Source: Clostridium manihotivorum (GTDB lineage: Bacteria; Bacillota; Clostridia; Clostridiales; Clostridiaceae). From it: a stretch of 64,000 nucleotides of DNA. The stretch lies in contig NZ_CP025746.1 of NCBI RefSeq assembly GCF_004015185.1, positions 1,178,001 to 1,242,000 of the forward strand, given 5' to 3'. A program made the position numbers and the translations under genes. Below are positions 1 to 9,909 of this stretch, one piece after another; within the stretch, counting starts at the first letter, position 1, and the number at the start of each line of letters is the position of its first letter. A model generated the notes under the pieces. It was given only the letters and a program-made list of their open reading frames with translations. It was not told where the DNA came from and did no database searches.

Positions 1-1341
1 CAAGATATATATTTAGATAAATATAATTCTTATTATTCACCTCAGAATTATTCAAGCCTTAACCAATTACTTTCTAATAAAAATACAGATTCAAACTTCT
101 TCATATATAAAGACTACAGTGTAGATAAGTTTTTCTCAGTTACCTCCTATTTTAGATTAAAAAACAAAGATTACTATGGTATGGGCATAGGCTCAGGTAC
201 TAACCTACAGACAACCTTATACCATTCCATCTTTGAGGCTTTTGAAAGATATGGAGGCATGCATCCTAGGGGGAGAGAAGCAGAGATTATATCAGCTAGT
301 TATGAAGAGCTAAGTCTAAAAGAACTTGTAATGGATCCTAATATATTTTTAAAAGATGTGCAAGGAAGAAATTCTAAACTTATACAGTATGATGAAAAGA
401 TAAAAACTAACTGGATAAAGAGTTTTTCATGGAAAAATAAGAACACATACTATATTCCTGAAAGTTTAGCTTATTACAAATTTGATGATGAGTATAGTGG
501 TAATGATTGTATGGTGTTTAAAGGATGTTCTAATGGAAACGCTTTAGGCAGTACTATTGTTGATAGCATTTACTATGCTTGTATGGAGCTTATAGAAAGG
601 GATGCCTTTCTAAATCACTGGTACTTACAAAGAAGTCCTAAGAAGATAGACCTAGGGGCAATAGAAGATGAAACCATTAATACTTTAATAAGAAAGCTAG
701 AAAAATTAGGCTATAAAGTATCCTTATATGATATTAGGATTGAAGAAACTATTCCTACGGTATGGGCTTTCTGTGAAGGAAAGGGAATTAAGCAATTTGC
801 TACTTATTCAACAGCGGCAGCTAATCATAACCCAATAAGTGCAATATCAGCAGCTCTTCATGAAATGCTACTAGCTTTAGAGTATTATAGTCCAGAAATT
901 GAAAGCATCAAGGAGAAGGCAGTAGACATAAAGAAGGTTGGAGTAAAAGAGCTTACTGATCATCCAATACTTTACTCTTTGGAGTCAGAAAAGTATTTGT
1001 TTAATTTTCTAACTGAAATAAAAGAATCCCATACTATTCAAAATCTTTATGAGGAGTATTTTAACAGAGGTCACGATGAAAAAATAAATTTAAGAATAAT
1101 TGTTGGACAGCTTCTTAATAGCTTAAGTGATAGATATGGAGATGTTTTTATAGTAAGGCAGACACCTTTTGGATATAAGGATTTTAATTTGGAACTTGTA
1201 AAGGTATTGATACCAAATATTCAACAATTATGGTTTGGAGAAGATAATAGAATGATTTGTTATGAAAGAATAGAAGCTTTGAGAAAGCTTTGGCATTGTG
1301 AGGGTGTAGAGGTAAGCCTGGCACCTCATCCATTTCCATAA
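1..1341 (+). CDS. YcaO-domain azoline cyclodehydratase (5' end outside window)
   Basis: The reading frame is open from base 1 with no stop, so 446 residues are visible and the true start lies upstream. YcaO proteins use ATP to cyclise Cys/Ser/Thr of a RiPP precursor into azolines. Visible family signs are the glycine-rich GMGIGSGTN stretch, the ATP-site helix with EAFER, a second helix ending MELIERD, and the C-terminal PHPFP tail typical of azoline-forming YcaOs. The first internal ATG (181) falls inside the conserved glycine-rich stretch and cannot be the start. It is followed 30 nt later by the LanB gene in one operon. Whether it also carries an N-terminal leader-binding or zinc domain cannot be seen. 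Confidence 0.85.
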   Translation, partial: QDIYLDKYNSYYSPQNYSSLNQLLSNKNTDSNFFIYKDYSVDKFFSVTSYFRLKNKDYYGMGIGSGTNLQTTLYHSIFEAFERYGGMHPRGREAEIISASYEELSLKELVMDPNIFLKDVQGRNSKLIQYDEKIKTNWIKSFSWKNKNTYYIPESLAYYKFDDEYSGNDCMVFKGCSNGNALGSTIVDSIYYACMELIERDAFLNHWYLQRSPKKIDLGAIEDETINTLIRKLEKLGYKVSLYDIRIEETIPTVWAFCEGKGIKQFATYSTAAANHNPISAISAALHEMLLALEYYSPEIESIKEKAVDIKKVGVKELTDHPILYSLESEKYLFNFLTEIKESHTIQNLYEEYFNRGHDEKINLRIIVGQLLNSLSDRYGDVFIVRQTPFGYKDFNLELVKVLIPNIQQLWFGEDNRMICYERIEALRKLWHCEGVEVSLAPHPFP

Positions 1342-1371
1342 AAAATATAAAGGAAAGAAGGTATAGATATA

Positions 1372-3972
1372 ATGGAACTTTCACCTATCAGTATTTATAG
1401 GGAGACAAATTTTCCACTATACTATGTAGATTTTTTATTAAAAGATAAAATTGCAGGTAAGTATAGAGCATACTTAGAAAATCATCAAAGAGTAGAAGTG
1501 GAAACAAAGGAGCTTACAGATATATTAGAGAAACAAGTAAAAGAAATAGACAGTGATGATTTAAGAAAAAAAGTTATAAATTTGAAGCGAGATCTTCATA
1601 ACATGAGAGCTTCAGCTTATAGAAGGCTGGAAGCAATCTCGGAAAATATTAAGGTGGAGCTTTTAGAAAAGATAAAAAATGTAGTAGATAAGCAAGAAGA
1701 ACTTAGAAAAGAGTATTCAGATTTGGAAGAAGAATTTCATGAGCTTTATACAGAAGAGCGAGAAAAAATAAGAAGTACTTTTTTAGTAGATGAAGCGTTA
1801 AGAAATTCAATTATTTTAACCAACGATACTATAATTGGTAAGCTGAAAAAATACTTGGATAAGCCAATAAGTAAGCATGATAGAAGCTTAGAAAAGTTAG
1901 ATTCAGTACTGGTAAAGTTTTTGACAAGAGCTGTGATGAAGACAAGTCCTCTAGCTAACTTGACCTATTCAGGAATCGGCTGTAGAGGTATTAATAAAAA
2001 AGGAGAGAAGAAGCTCTATGCCAGAATAAGTAATAACATCATACTAAGAATATTTGATGAAATATGTAAAGAGCCTGCTATTATGGAGCAACTATCATAT
2101 AGAGTATGCAAGACCTTGATGCAGAAGGATGGTAAATACTATGTTACAGTTCTAAGAAATCCTACTGATAATGATACTTTACATATGTCAAGCCAGGTGG
2201 TGTATGTGTTCAAGCATAATTCTGTATTTGAAGCTCTATTCAAAAAGTTAACAGAGCAGAAAGAAGTTTCTTTCAAGGAAATGATTGAGTTTTTAGAGAC
2301 TTTAGGCTTGCAACAAGATAAGGCAAAAAAGGTCTTAACCAATCTAATAGGTCAAAGCGTGTTAGAAAGAATTGATTACCTAGATGAACAAGCTGAAAGT
2401 ATCATTCAAGAAATTATATACTACCTTAAAAAGTATGGATATGATGAAGTGTTTATTAGTGAATTAGAAGAAGTGGAAAAGCTGCTTGAAGACTTCGGAG
2501 ATACTATAGACTATAAAAAAGTGATGAATATTTACACAAAGATAGAGGCGTTGGCTGCAAAAGTAAATATAGGGGAGCTAAAGCGAAGAAATTTATTATA
2601 TATAGACGGAATAGATCACAAGCTAGAAGATAATTACGGAAAGCTAGATGCAAGCATACTGGACACACTTTCTTATTATCAGTTAATAGCTATGTCCTTA
2701 GATCCAATTGTGAGAATGCAGTTTATAACTGGTGAGTATTTTAAAGAAAAATATGACAAAGAGATTAATCCAAAAGATTCAAGAGAGATGTCAAAGGTTT
2801 TACGAGAGCTATCCGAGGTGTTTTCTTTTGGAGATGATGAGAAAAATATGTTCTTAGGAGACTATAACTGGGAGAGAGAGTTTGCCAATAAGGATGTAGC
2901 TATGCTAAATGAATTCTCTAAAAACCTCATTTATTATATTAAGGATCATACTAGTGACTCTGAGGTTGTTTTAAATAGACAGTATATAGAAGAAAATATA
3001 AAGCCTGTTAGAGAGTTGATAAGCAAAGATGTTGTATCCCACTCATTTTTTGTTCAAGAAGGGGAAGAAGGAAAAAAACTTGTGATAAATCATTTATATA
3101 AGGGCTACGGAATTTACTTTAGTAGATTTCTAAAATATTTGGATAGCCTTGATGACAAATATAAAAAGTATATTGATAAATACTTTAACAGTATAGGAGT
3201 AACAGATATTAGAAATACCTTTGGATTTAATGCAAATGTAAGAGCTGAGCTATCAAAGAGATATTTCAATCTGCCCTTTGGATATGGTAAGCAGTCTGAA
3301 AATGCTTTAGGGTGGGAGGATCTAGGATTTAGGTATAATGAATACACTAAAAAAGTTGAGTTATTCCATAAAGGTACTGGAGAAACAATAAAGACTCAAT
3401 TTTTAGGAACGCTTATTTCTCTAGCAACACCATCCTTGATGAACATATTTGATATGCTTTCATCTCATAGCACCATATATTTTGACTTAGGTGAGTTAGT
3501 GCTTAGAACTATTGTAAAAGATGATAGTTATGATAAAGATAAGGTCATAAAAGTACCAAGAATATCGATGGGAGATAGTGGAGAAGTTGTGGTGTCCAGG
3601 GCTAAGTGGGTGTTGTCATCAGAGTATCTTCTAAATAACTGTAATATAAATAATAAATTTGAACTTTGGAGTAAGATTATACAAAGCTTTAATAAAGAAG
3701 GTATTCCGATAAAGTTTTACGTAAGAGCTTACACTATGGATATTGATGATATCAACATTGGAAAAAGTGATAGAAAGCCACAATTTATAAACTTAGATTC
3801 TCCTCACCTTTTCGAACTTTTTACGCAAACTTTACAAAAAAATAAACACATAATTATCGAAGAGGAGCTTCCTATATCAGAGGCCAAGGATAAATATGTA
3901 AAAGAATATATATATGAACTTACTAGTGAGGGAGGTGTGGTCAATGAGAGTTCTAAGATGTTATGTATATGA
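1372..3972 (+). CDS. LanB-type dehydratase, glutamylation (N-terminal) protein
   Basis: An 866-residue protein of the lantibiotic dehydratase N-terminal family, which uses glutamyl-tRNA to glutamylate Ser/Thr of a precursor. Supporting features are the KTSPLANLTYSGIG segment near residue 190, matching the family R-x-TP-G-F pattern, and a C-terminal segment with KPQFINLDSPHLFELF followed by IIIEEELP, matching the end of the family. The elimination domain is absent and is encoded separately at 8184, so this is a split dehydratase as in thiopeptide clusters (TbtB/TbtC type). A coiled-coil-rich stretch lies at about residues 40-130. The next gene overlaps its end by 29 nt. Confidence 0.85.
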   Translation: MELSPISIYRETNFPLYYVDFLLKDKIAGKYRAYLENHQRVEVETKELTDILEKQVKEIDSDDLRKKVINLKRDLHNMRASAYRRLEAISENIKVELLEKIKNVVDKQEELRKEYSDLEEEFHELYTEEREKIRSTFLVDEALRNSIILTNDTIIGKLKKYLDKPISKHDRSLEKLDSVLVKFLTRAVMKTSPLANLTYSGIGCRGINKKGEKKLYARISNNIILRIFDEICKEPAIMEQLSYRVCKTLMQKDGKYYVTVLRNPTDNDTLHMSSQVVYVFKHNSVFEALFKKLTEQKEVSFKEMIEFLETLGLQQDKAKKVLTNLIGQSVLERIDYLDEQAESIIQEIIYYLKKYGYDEVFISELEEVEKLLEDFGDTIDYKKVMNIYTKIEALAAKVNIGELKRRNLLYIDGIDHKLEDNYGKLDASILDTLSYYQLIAMSLDPIVRMQFITGEYFKEKYDKEINPKDSREMSKVLRELSEVFSFGDDEKNMFLGDYNWEREFANKDVAMLNEFSKNLIYYIKDHTSDSEVVLNRQYIEENIKPVRELISKDVVSHSFFVQEGEEGKKLVINHLYKGYGIYFSRFLKYLDSLDDKYKKYIDKYFNSIGVTDIRNTFGFNANVRAELSKRYFNLPFGYGKQSENALGWEDLGFRYNEYTKKVELFHKGTGETIKTQFLGTLISLATPSLMNIFDMLSSHSTIYFDLGELVLRTIVKDDSYDKDKVIKVPRISMGDSGEVVVSRAKWVLSSEYLLNNCNINNKFELWSKIIQSFNKEGIPIKFYVRAYTMDIDDINIGKSDRKPQFINLDSPHLFELFTQTLQKNKHIIIEEELPISEAKDKYVKEYIYELTSEGGVVNESSKMLCI

Positions 3973-5023
3973 TAGTTTTAAAAGCCACGATTTCATGAGT
4001 CATATCATTAATTTTATAAATAAAAATGGATTAGAAGATGTAACTATTCAAAAAGGATTTATAAAAGGCTTTCATATAGAGATAACATATCCAGAAGAAA
4101 GAATTAATGCTGACCTAGAAGACTATGTAAAAAGATTGTTAGAGGAAAGCAAAACTGAATACTCAAAAAAACATTATGAAAGATTTGAAAAAGCTATTAA
4201 AAGTGTACAGAGATTAGAGGAAGTTGACTGTGAAGTAACGCCGCTATACGAGGATGGCCAATTGATTATAGAAGCTAATGGTTTTCTTGAAGAAAGGAAA
4301 AGGTTGAGTTCAGATAGGGTCAATCTTGCTATAGAGAGATTAAAGACAAAATTTATATGTTCAGTTGATGAAAAGTGGTGTCAGCTTAATGAGGAAGAAA
4401 AAAATATAGAACTTACGAAAATGTTTTTTATAACCTCAGCTCTAAATCCAAATGGTATAAGAGTAGGATATCTTTCTCTTAGATCTAATTACGAATACTT
4501 TAAGCAGCAGCTTTTAGAAATAAATAATCAACAGGCAAAAGATAAATGGCTAGGCTTCATTGAATATAGGAGTGAAGAAGAAAAACAATTTATAAAGCAT
4601 GGAGTAGACCGCTTTCTTAATAAAGAGTTTGATTCAGAACTTATATTTTCAAAGCTGAAGGAGCTAATAGATGCAGTGAGACCTATCATATCTAAGGCTT
4701 TTGATGAGGGTGAACTTTATATTAATAATATGTATATGGCTGATGATTTTTTTGATAGGCATAAGAATGCACATGACTTTCATAAGACCTTTTATTCAAA
4801 TAAAAAGTTTGTAAGCTTGTACCATGAAAAAGGTTTTATAGTCTATAGATATATAATAAGCACTTTATATTCTTTAATGCCATTACTTCATATATCGCCT
4901 TTACAAAAACAAAAGATAACCGGTCTTGTAGCAGAAAGTGTTGAAGGTAAATATAACATGACTTGGAGGGATATATACCAAGAAATGAGTGTAAAGTATG
5001 GAGGTGAAGTGGTAAATGGGTAA
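3944..5023 (+). CDS. LanB elimination-domain-like protein; candidate thiopeptide pyridine synthase
   Basis: A 359-residue protein. The chosen ATG at 3944 has GGAGGTG 8 nt upstream; a longer frame from 3914 has no ribosome site. Its N-terminus (RCYVYDSFK, then GFHIEITYPEE) lines up with the elimination protein at 8184 (YYIYYYDSSK, then GGPHIRVRFLTE), so I place it in the same superfamily. The SHLHM-NR region of the elimination protein is replaced here by ISTLYSLMPLLHI, so the elimination residues look lost. Thiopeptide [4+2] cyclases such as TbtD and TclM derive from this fold and lack those residues, which makes pyridine synthase the leading idea. A non-catalytic partner is the alternative. 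Confidence 0.55.
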   Translation: MRVLRCYVYDSFKSHDFMSHIINFINKNGLEDVTIQKGFIKGFHIEITYPEERINADLEDYVKRLLEESKTEYSKKHYERFEKAIKSVQRLEEVDCEVTPLYEDGQLIIEANGFLEERKRLSSDRVNLAIERLKTKFICSVDEKWCQLNEEEKNIELTKMFFITSALNPNGIRVGYLSLRSNYEYFKQQLLEINNQQAKDKWLGFIEYRSEEEKQFIKHGVDRFLNKEFDSELIFSKLKELIDAVRPIISKAFDEGELYINNMYMADDFFDRHKNAHDFHKTFYSNKKFVSLYHEKGFIVYRYIISTLYSLMPLLHISPLQKQKITGLVAESVEGKYNMTWRDIYQEMSVKYGGEVVNG

Positions 5024-6233
5024 TTGGATCATAAATGATAATAATAATATTTATATTTGTGATGAAGTGGCACTTAATAAGATAAAGATGCCAAAGGATT
5101 CAAAGGAAAAGTTTGTGAAATTATTTAAACTGGACCACAATGACATTTGCGAAATTACAGAAGAACTAGCAGAAGGACTTCTTAATAAAAGTGCTAAAAA
5201 GAATATAGGAATTAAGAATGAAGAGAAAATTAGTTACAACCGCTATGTACTTAACAGTAAAAGCATGGTTATAACCAATGAGTATTTGGAGCATATGAAT
5301 GAAATAAAAATTCTAAAAAAAGATATTGAAGTAGATCCCTTTGTTGAGCTATATGAAAAGGCTATAGCAAAAAATAAACTTATCTCTGATGAAAACAGAA
5401 ATATACTAATAGATTTAGAGAGCAGAGATATAGTAAGACGAATTTGGCTTTTGAAAGATTATGCATTAGAAGAAGTATCTTTACAGGAAGAATTGTTCCA
5501 AAATTCAGAAAATAGCTTGAAGAAGCTAGATGCTATCTCTATATGGCAGAATAAGTCAATTTATGATTTTTCCAGTGTTAAAACTGATTTAGTTCAGATA
5601 CCTTATAAAATATCTGTTTCAAACAATGGGACATACTATGCAGGCGTTGATGGTATAATCCAGGATCTTAGGGCCTCTTATAAGAATATTGACCTTAAGC
5701 TTAAGGAGGTATATTCAAACTATAACTGGATTACAGCAGATAATTGGGAAGTGCTACTAGAAAATAGCATAGAGTTACTTTTTAATAGGTTTGAACCAGA
5801 GGAATTGGAAAAGAAAATAATATTTTTTAATAAGGAAAAGAATCAAGTTATTATCCATAAGATGATAGATAAATTTGAGTCTTTAAAGGATAGTCTCAGA
5901 GTAGAAGTAAAGCAGCATAAAACATTAAGTGTATATTCAATGAGAGCTAGATTAGGTGATGAAAGCTGTACTCAATGGCTTTATGGATATGATCCGCAGA
6001 AATTATACGTAAGAGTTTTAGAACATTTCTATGCAGTGCAGCATCAAAATTGTATATCCTTTGATAGGGAAAAGGATAATGGGTATAGTGAAGAAACAGC
6101 ATTAGAATTATTGCCAATTGGAGATGTTAAGCTTTTAAAAGATAAATTAGGTGAAAAGTACAAACTTCAGATACTTAAGGTGGACGAGTTGCTTAAGGAA
6201 GATATACATGTATTACGGTTGGAGGAAAGGTAG
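5016..6233 (+). CDS. Unrecognised RiPP-operon protein
   Basis: A 405-residue protein that I do not recognise. It overlaps the previous gene by 8 nt, has GGAGGTGA just upstream of its ATG, and ends directly against the YcaO fusion gene, so translation is probably coupled. The first 60 residues (WIINDNNNIYICDE, then short helices) could be a small winged-helix leader-binding domain of the RRE type, but this is only a resemblance. No signal peptide, membrane segment or obvious metal motif is present. Its place between the two elimination-like proteins and the cyclodehydratase suggests a scaffold or tailoring role in precursor maturation. Confidence 0.45.
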   Translation: MGNWIINDNNNIYICDEVALNKIKMPKDSKEKFVKLFKLDHNDICEITEELAEGLLNKSAKKNIGIKNEEKISYNRYVLNSKSMVITNEYLEHMNEIKILKKDIEVDPFVELYEKAIAKNKLISDENRNILIDLESRDIVRRIWLLKDYALEEVSLQEELFQNSENSLKKLDAISIWQNKSIYDFSSVKTDLVQIPYKISVSNNGTYYAGVDGIIQDLRASYKNIDLKLKEVYSNYNWITADNWEVLLENSIELLFNRFEPEELEKKIIFFNKEKNQVIIHKMIDKFESLKDSLRVEVKQHKTLSVYSMRARLGDESCTQWLYGYDPQKLYVRVLEHFYAVQHQNCISFDREKDNGYSEETALELLPIGDVKLLKDKLGEKYKLQILKVDELLKEDIHVLRLEER

Positions 6234-8171
6234 GTGGCCAATGTGAGCAGTATTTCTATATATAAAAATGAAAGTTTATTTATGAAAAAGGTAGTTAGAC
6301 TGTTAGAAGACAGTAATATTCAGTTTTCTTTTGTAGGTAAGGAGGAGCTTGAGCAGTCAGAAGATATAGTTTTTGTATTTGCCGATAATCTTAATTATAA
6401 AGGTCTTCAAGAGCAAGCTATAGCACACAAGCAAAATAACACATTCTATTTTCACAGACTGCTAAGCACCTTGTTGGTAGGACCCTTGGTATTGGATAAA
6501 GATGATCCATGTTTATTCTGCTCCATTTCGAACATGAAGCAGCAAGGCACTGAGAACTTATTAACTGTTTGCGCTGACAAGGAAGTACCTTTCCTGTGGG
6601 ATAAGCCTACGGAAGCGTTTTTAAAAGAATTCTTTCAAATAGCTAAAAGTGATGCTAGGTACTTAGAAAGATATCATTGTTATCTTGAGAATATAAATTT
6701 TAATAGTGGAGAAACAAAGCGGTTTAGATTAGTGAAGGATGAATTTTGTAGTTTTTGTGGAGAGCTAGAAGAAGATAATGAGAATAGCTTTAGTGGGGTT
6801 TTTCATAAGGATATAAAACCAGATCCTGAAAAGTATAGGATTAAGACAGAAGTAAAAACAGATGAACTGTTTAAAAGATATTATGATACCACTACTGGAG
6901 TGTTTACACACTTTTATAGGGAATACTTGTCTTCTAATATACCTGCATATGGATTAGAGCTTAAACTTGCACCTAACTATGTGGAAGCAGGGTTCGGGAG
7001 AGCTTATTCAAAAAAGAGAGCTGAAGATATATGTAGATTGGAAGCAATAGAAAGATACTGTGGTTGTTTTGATAGAAAGACAGAGTCTAAGCTATATGCG
7101 ACTTATGAAGAGGTGAAGGATATTGCAATAAATCCTGAAAGATTGGGACTTCATACCACAGAGGAATGGGAACATCCTGCCTATAGAATAAAAAGATACT
7201 CAGAAACACTTCCGGTGTATTGGAAATGGGTTTACTCAATGAGAGAAAAGAGAAAAGTACTTATACCAGAGCAATCTATATATTATGGTGACAACTTTTA
7301 TAGAGATGATAGAGCAAATAGATTTGTTTATGAGAGTTCAAATGGTATGGCTTTAGGAAGTAGCTTTGAGGAAGCAGTTCTTCATGGACTTTTCGAGGTA
7401 ATAGAACGAGATAACTTCTTGTGCGAATGGTACAACAGATTTCCTCTTCAAGAGATAGACGTAGAAAGTACAAATCTAAAGGAGTTAAAGGAATTGATAT
7501 TTCTGCTTAAACAAAGCGGTATTGAGGTTAGGTTCTTTGATATATCAATGGAGCTAGGAATTCCAACAGTGTGGGCACTTATACACAATACTAATGGTGA
7601 TGCAGCTATGAAGTGCTACAATGCCGCTGGAAGCAACTTTAATCCGGAAAAGGCGCTAGAATCTGCGGCTCTAGAGGTGTTGACTTCTCTTCCTATATAT
7701 GAAAAACAGATTAAAGAGAGCGAAGAGATGAGCAAAAGAGTAAATATGCTTATTTCTAATCCTAAAGCAGTTACAGAATTCCATGATCATGTGCTATATT
7801 ATGCCTCTCAAGAGAATTCTAAGATTCTAGATTTTGCTTTGAAAACAGACAATTGTAAGTCCATTAAAGAAGTATATAAAGATTACTATAAAGAAAATAA
7901 GTATAAAAATTCTTATTTAAGTGAGGATTTAGAAGAACTTTTAGACAAAGTACTTTTACATTATGATGATGTCTATATTGTAGATCTAACACCTAAGCTA
8001 ATAGAAAAACAAGGCTTACATGTTGCTAAGGTTTTCGTTCCAGGTATGCTTCCTATTGCTTTTGGTCAGCAATATAAGAGAATCATAAATAAAAGAATAC
8101 TGGATGAAAGAATCAGAAGAGGGCTTTCAACTGAATTTGAGATGAATCTTAACCCTCATCCATTTCCATAG
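6234..8171 (+). CDS. Fused zinc-tetrad/YcaO cyclodehydratase
   Basis: A 645-residue fusion. Residues 1-190 resemble the C-terminal part of E1-like (ocin-ThiF) partners, with the LVGPLVLDKDDPC-type segment and two CxxC pairs, C93-C96 and C172-C175, that would form a structural zinc site. The rest is YcaO, with ATP-site helices RLEAIERYCG and GLFEVIERDN and the C-terminal NPHPFP. Together these make azolines on the precursor. Two starts are possible: GTG 6234, with GGAGG 8 nt upstream, and GTG 6243, behind AGGTGG; the longer is listed. It is the second YcaO in the operon, and both end in the PxPxP-like tail. Confidence 0.85.
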   Translation: MANVSSISIYKNESLFMKKVVRLLEDSNIQFSFVGKEELEQSEDIVFVFADNLNYKGLQEQAIAHKQNNTFYFHRLLSTLLVGPLVLDKDDPCLFCSISNMKQQGTENLLTVCADKEVPFLWDKPTEAFLKEFFQIAKSDARYLERYHCYLENINFNSGETKRFRLVKDEFCSFCGELEEDNENSFSGVFHKDIKPDPEKYRIKTEVKTDELFKRYYDTTTGVFTHFYREYLSSNIPAYGLELKLAPNYVEAGFGRAYSKKRAEDICRLEAIERYCGCFDRKTESKLYATYEEVKDIAINPERLGLHTTEEWEHPAYRIKRYSETLPVYWKWVYSMREKRKVLIPEQSIYYGDNFYRDDRANRFVYESSNGMALGSSFEEAVLHGLFEVIERDNFLCEWYNRFPLQEIDVESTNLKELKELIFLLKQSGIEVRFFDISMELGIPTVWALIHNTNGDAAMKCYNAAGSNFNPEKALESAALEVLTSLPIYEKQIKESEEMSKRVNMLISNPKAVTEFHDHVLYYASQENSKILDFALKTDNCKSIKEVYKDYYKENKYKNSYLSEDLEELLDKVLLHYDDVYIVDLTPKLIEKQGLHVAKVFVPGMLPIAFGQQYKRIINKRILDERIRRGLSTEFEMNLNPHPFP

Positions 8172-8183
8172 GAGGGAATTAAG

Positions 8184-9065
8184 ATGAATTCAGTATGGAA
8201 TACCTATTATATATACTATTACGATAGCTCTAAACAAGACGAAGTTATCCAGTTAATAGCCAAGAAGATGGCAAGCTTCATGGAGGAAAATATCATTGAA
8301 AAGTGGTTTTTTATCAGATACTGGGAGGGAGGACCTCATATTAGAGTGAGGTTCTTAACTGAAAAAACACTGAATTACAAAGAGATTTTTAAAGAGGTTA
8401 TAGACTACATCAAAATAAATCCTTTTAAAGGTAAGATAAGCAAAGAAGATTACTATGAGAATATTAAGGAAAACACAATTTCAAAAGAAGAGCTACCTTG
8501 GTATGAAGAAGGTGAAATAATAGCTGCTGAGTATATTCCAGAGTATGAACGGTATGGCGGGGAAGATCTTATGCCTTTGACTGAAAGCCTTTTTATGATC
8601 TCAAGTGAATATGTAACTAGGTTAATATCTTTAACAAAAGACAAGGGCTTTCTACTAAGATTCTTCTTTTCAGCAGTTACGGTGAAGCTCTTAGTAGATA
8701 GGCTTCAGGAAAAGGAGCTTTTAGGAGTAGCTAATAATGCATTTTATGAGAATTGCGTCAGGTGCTGGAGAGGAATGAATTCTATAGAAGATATGAGCTA
8801 TGCTGAAAATCTACTAAATAATTGTGTAAGTAATGGTAAATATATAAAGCGAATAAATGAACTTATTTTACACAAGGAGTTTTTTAGTAATAGCTTAGAA
8901 AAGCTAATAAAAGGCTTTGAAGAAATATATAGAAGCGTAAAGGATTATAAGAGTTTTAGGTCAATAGTATTTTCACACCTGCACATGCTTAACAATAGAT
9001 TGGGCATCGTACCAGAATATGAGTGTGCATTATATTACTGTATTAAGGAAGGTGGGGTACTATGA
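8184..9065 (+). CDS. LanB-type dehydratase, elimination (C-terminal) protein
   Basis: A 293-residue stand-alone SpaB_C-type protein (thiopeptide-type bacteriocin biosynthesis family) that eliminates glutamate from glutamylated Ser/Thr to leave dehydroalanine or dehydrobutyrine. Visible motifs are FFIRYWEGGPHIRVRF at about residue 48 and SHLHMLNNRLGI near the C-terminus, which carry the conserved Arg, His and Asn-Arg residues of the family. It is the partner of the glutamylation protein at 1372. GGAGGG precedes the ATG, and its TGA overlaps the ATG of the next gene (ATGA). Confidence 0.85.
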   Translation: MNSVWNTYYIYYYDSSKQDEVIQLIAKKMASFMEENIIEKWFFIRYWEGGPHIRVRFLTEKTLNYKEIFKEVIDYIKINPFKGKISKEDYYENIKENTISKEELPWYEEGEIIAAEYIPEYERYGGEDLMPLTESLFMISSEYVTRLISLTKDKGFLLRFFFSAVTVKLLVDRLQEKELLGVANNAFYENCVRCWRGMNSIEDMSYAENLLNNCVSNGKYIKRINELILHKEFFSNSLEKLIKGFEEIYRSVKDYKSFRSIVFSHLHMLNNRLGIVPEYECALYYCIKEGGVL

Positions 9066-9892
9066 TGGAGAATGTAATTAAAGATAGCTTAGAATTTCAT
9101 AATTTTAATGACATGTTTGAATTGCTAACTAAAGAAGAGATGAGATCAGTAGGCTGGAGGCTTAATTATTCACCTAGAGATGATTATGAATTTCCAGAAT
9201 ATGCTAAAGATAAAACTAATGATGAAGAAAAGCTTATATTTAATAAAGAATTTAGTGAAAGTGATTTTGAGGTCAAAGGGTTAGTGGATACGCTTTTGAA
9301 TAGGGAATCAACTCTTCTTAATGAATTAAAGGGAAGTTGGAACCTTGAGGATTTGGAAAAATTACTTGTGCTATCAGCAGGACGTAGGTGGAAGGATAGA
9401 GACTACCCAAGAGCTGATAAAAACGTAAAGGTATATTTAAGAACTTATCCTTCAGGTGGATCTTTATATCCCATAAAGATATATTTTTATGCTAATAAAA
9501 TAGAAGGCTTAGAAGCAGGATTTTATTACTTTGATCCAGTTGATAACTCTATTCGTAGGCTAAAATCAGCTATATCATTAAGCGAACTAGAGCAGTTGTT
9601 TCCTATGACTTCCTTAAAATTGGATGTGAGAAGTGAGACTATGGAAAAGTCAGCGGCAGTAGTTTTCATGGTAGCAGACTTCAAATATAGTTTTAGAAAA
9701 TACGGACAGCTTTCTTATAGATTGGCATTACTGGAAGCAGGACATATAGGACAAAATATGCAACTAGTTGTAACAGCTTTGGGAAAGGATTCCTTGCCTA
9801 TATGCGGATTATTCCATGAAAGAATAGAACAAGCTCTAGGAATCAGGAAAAATAAGTTTCAACATTGTGTATATGGAGTAGTTTTAGGTTAG
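9062..9892 (+). CDS. SagB-type azoline dehydrogenase
   Basis: A 276-residue nitroreductase-like FMN protein that oxidises azolines to azoles (thiazole/oxazole). The flavin-site signature RTYPSGGSLYPIKIY at about residue 122 and the EAGHIGQNMQL helix near residue 224 match the SagB/McbC family. Its ATG overlaps the stop of the elimination protein, and a second ATG follows immediately. Its presence means the product probably carries aromatic azoles rather than only azolines. Confidence 0.9.
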   Translation: MMENVIKDSLEFHNFNDMFELLTKEEMRSVGWRLNYSPRDDYEFPEYAKDKTNDEEKLIFNKEFSESDFEVKGLVDTLLNRESTLLNELKGSWNLEDLEKLLVLSAGRRWKDRDYPRADKNVKVYLRTYPSGGSLYPIKIYFYANKIEGLEAGFYYFDPVDNSIRRLKSAISLSELEQLFPMTSLKLDVRSETMEKSAAVVFMVADFKYSFRKYGQLSYRLALLEAGHIGQNMQLVVTALGKDSLPICGLFHERIEQALGIRKNKFQHCVYGVVLG

Positions 9893-9909
9893 AAGAGAGG
9901 TGAGATAAA

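Noticed and set aside
181-1341. A complete YcaO gene starting at ATG 181
   Set aside because: The frame is open upstream to base 1 and the ATG lies within the conserved glycine-rich YcaO stretch, so the gene is truncated by the window.
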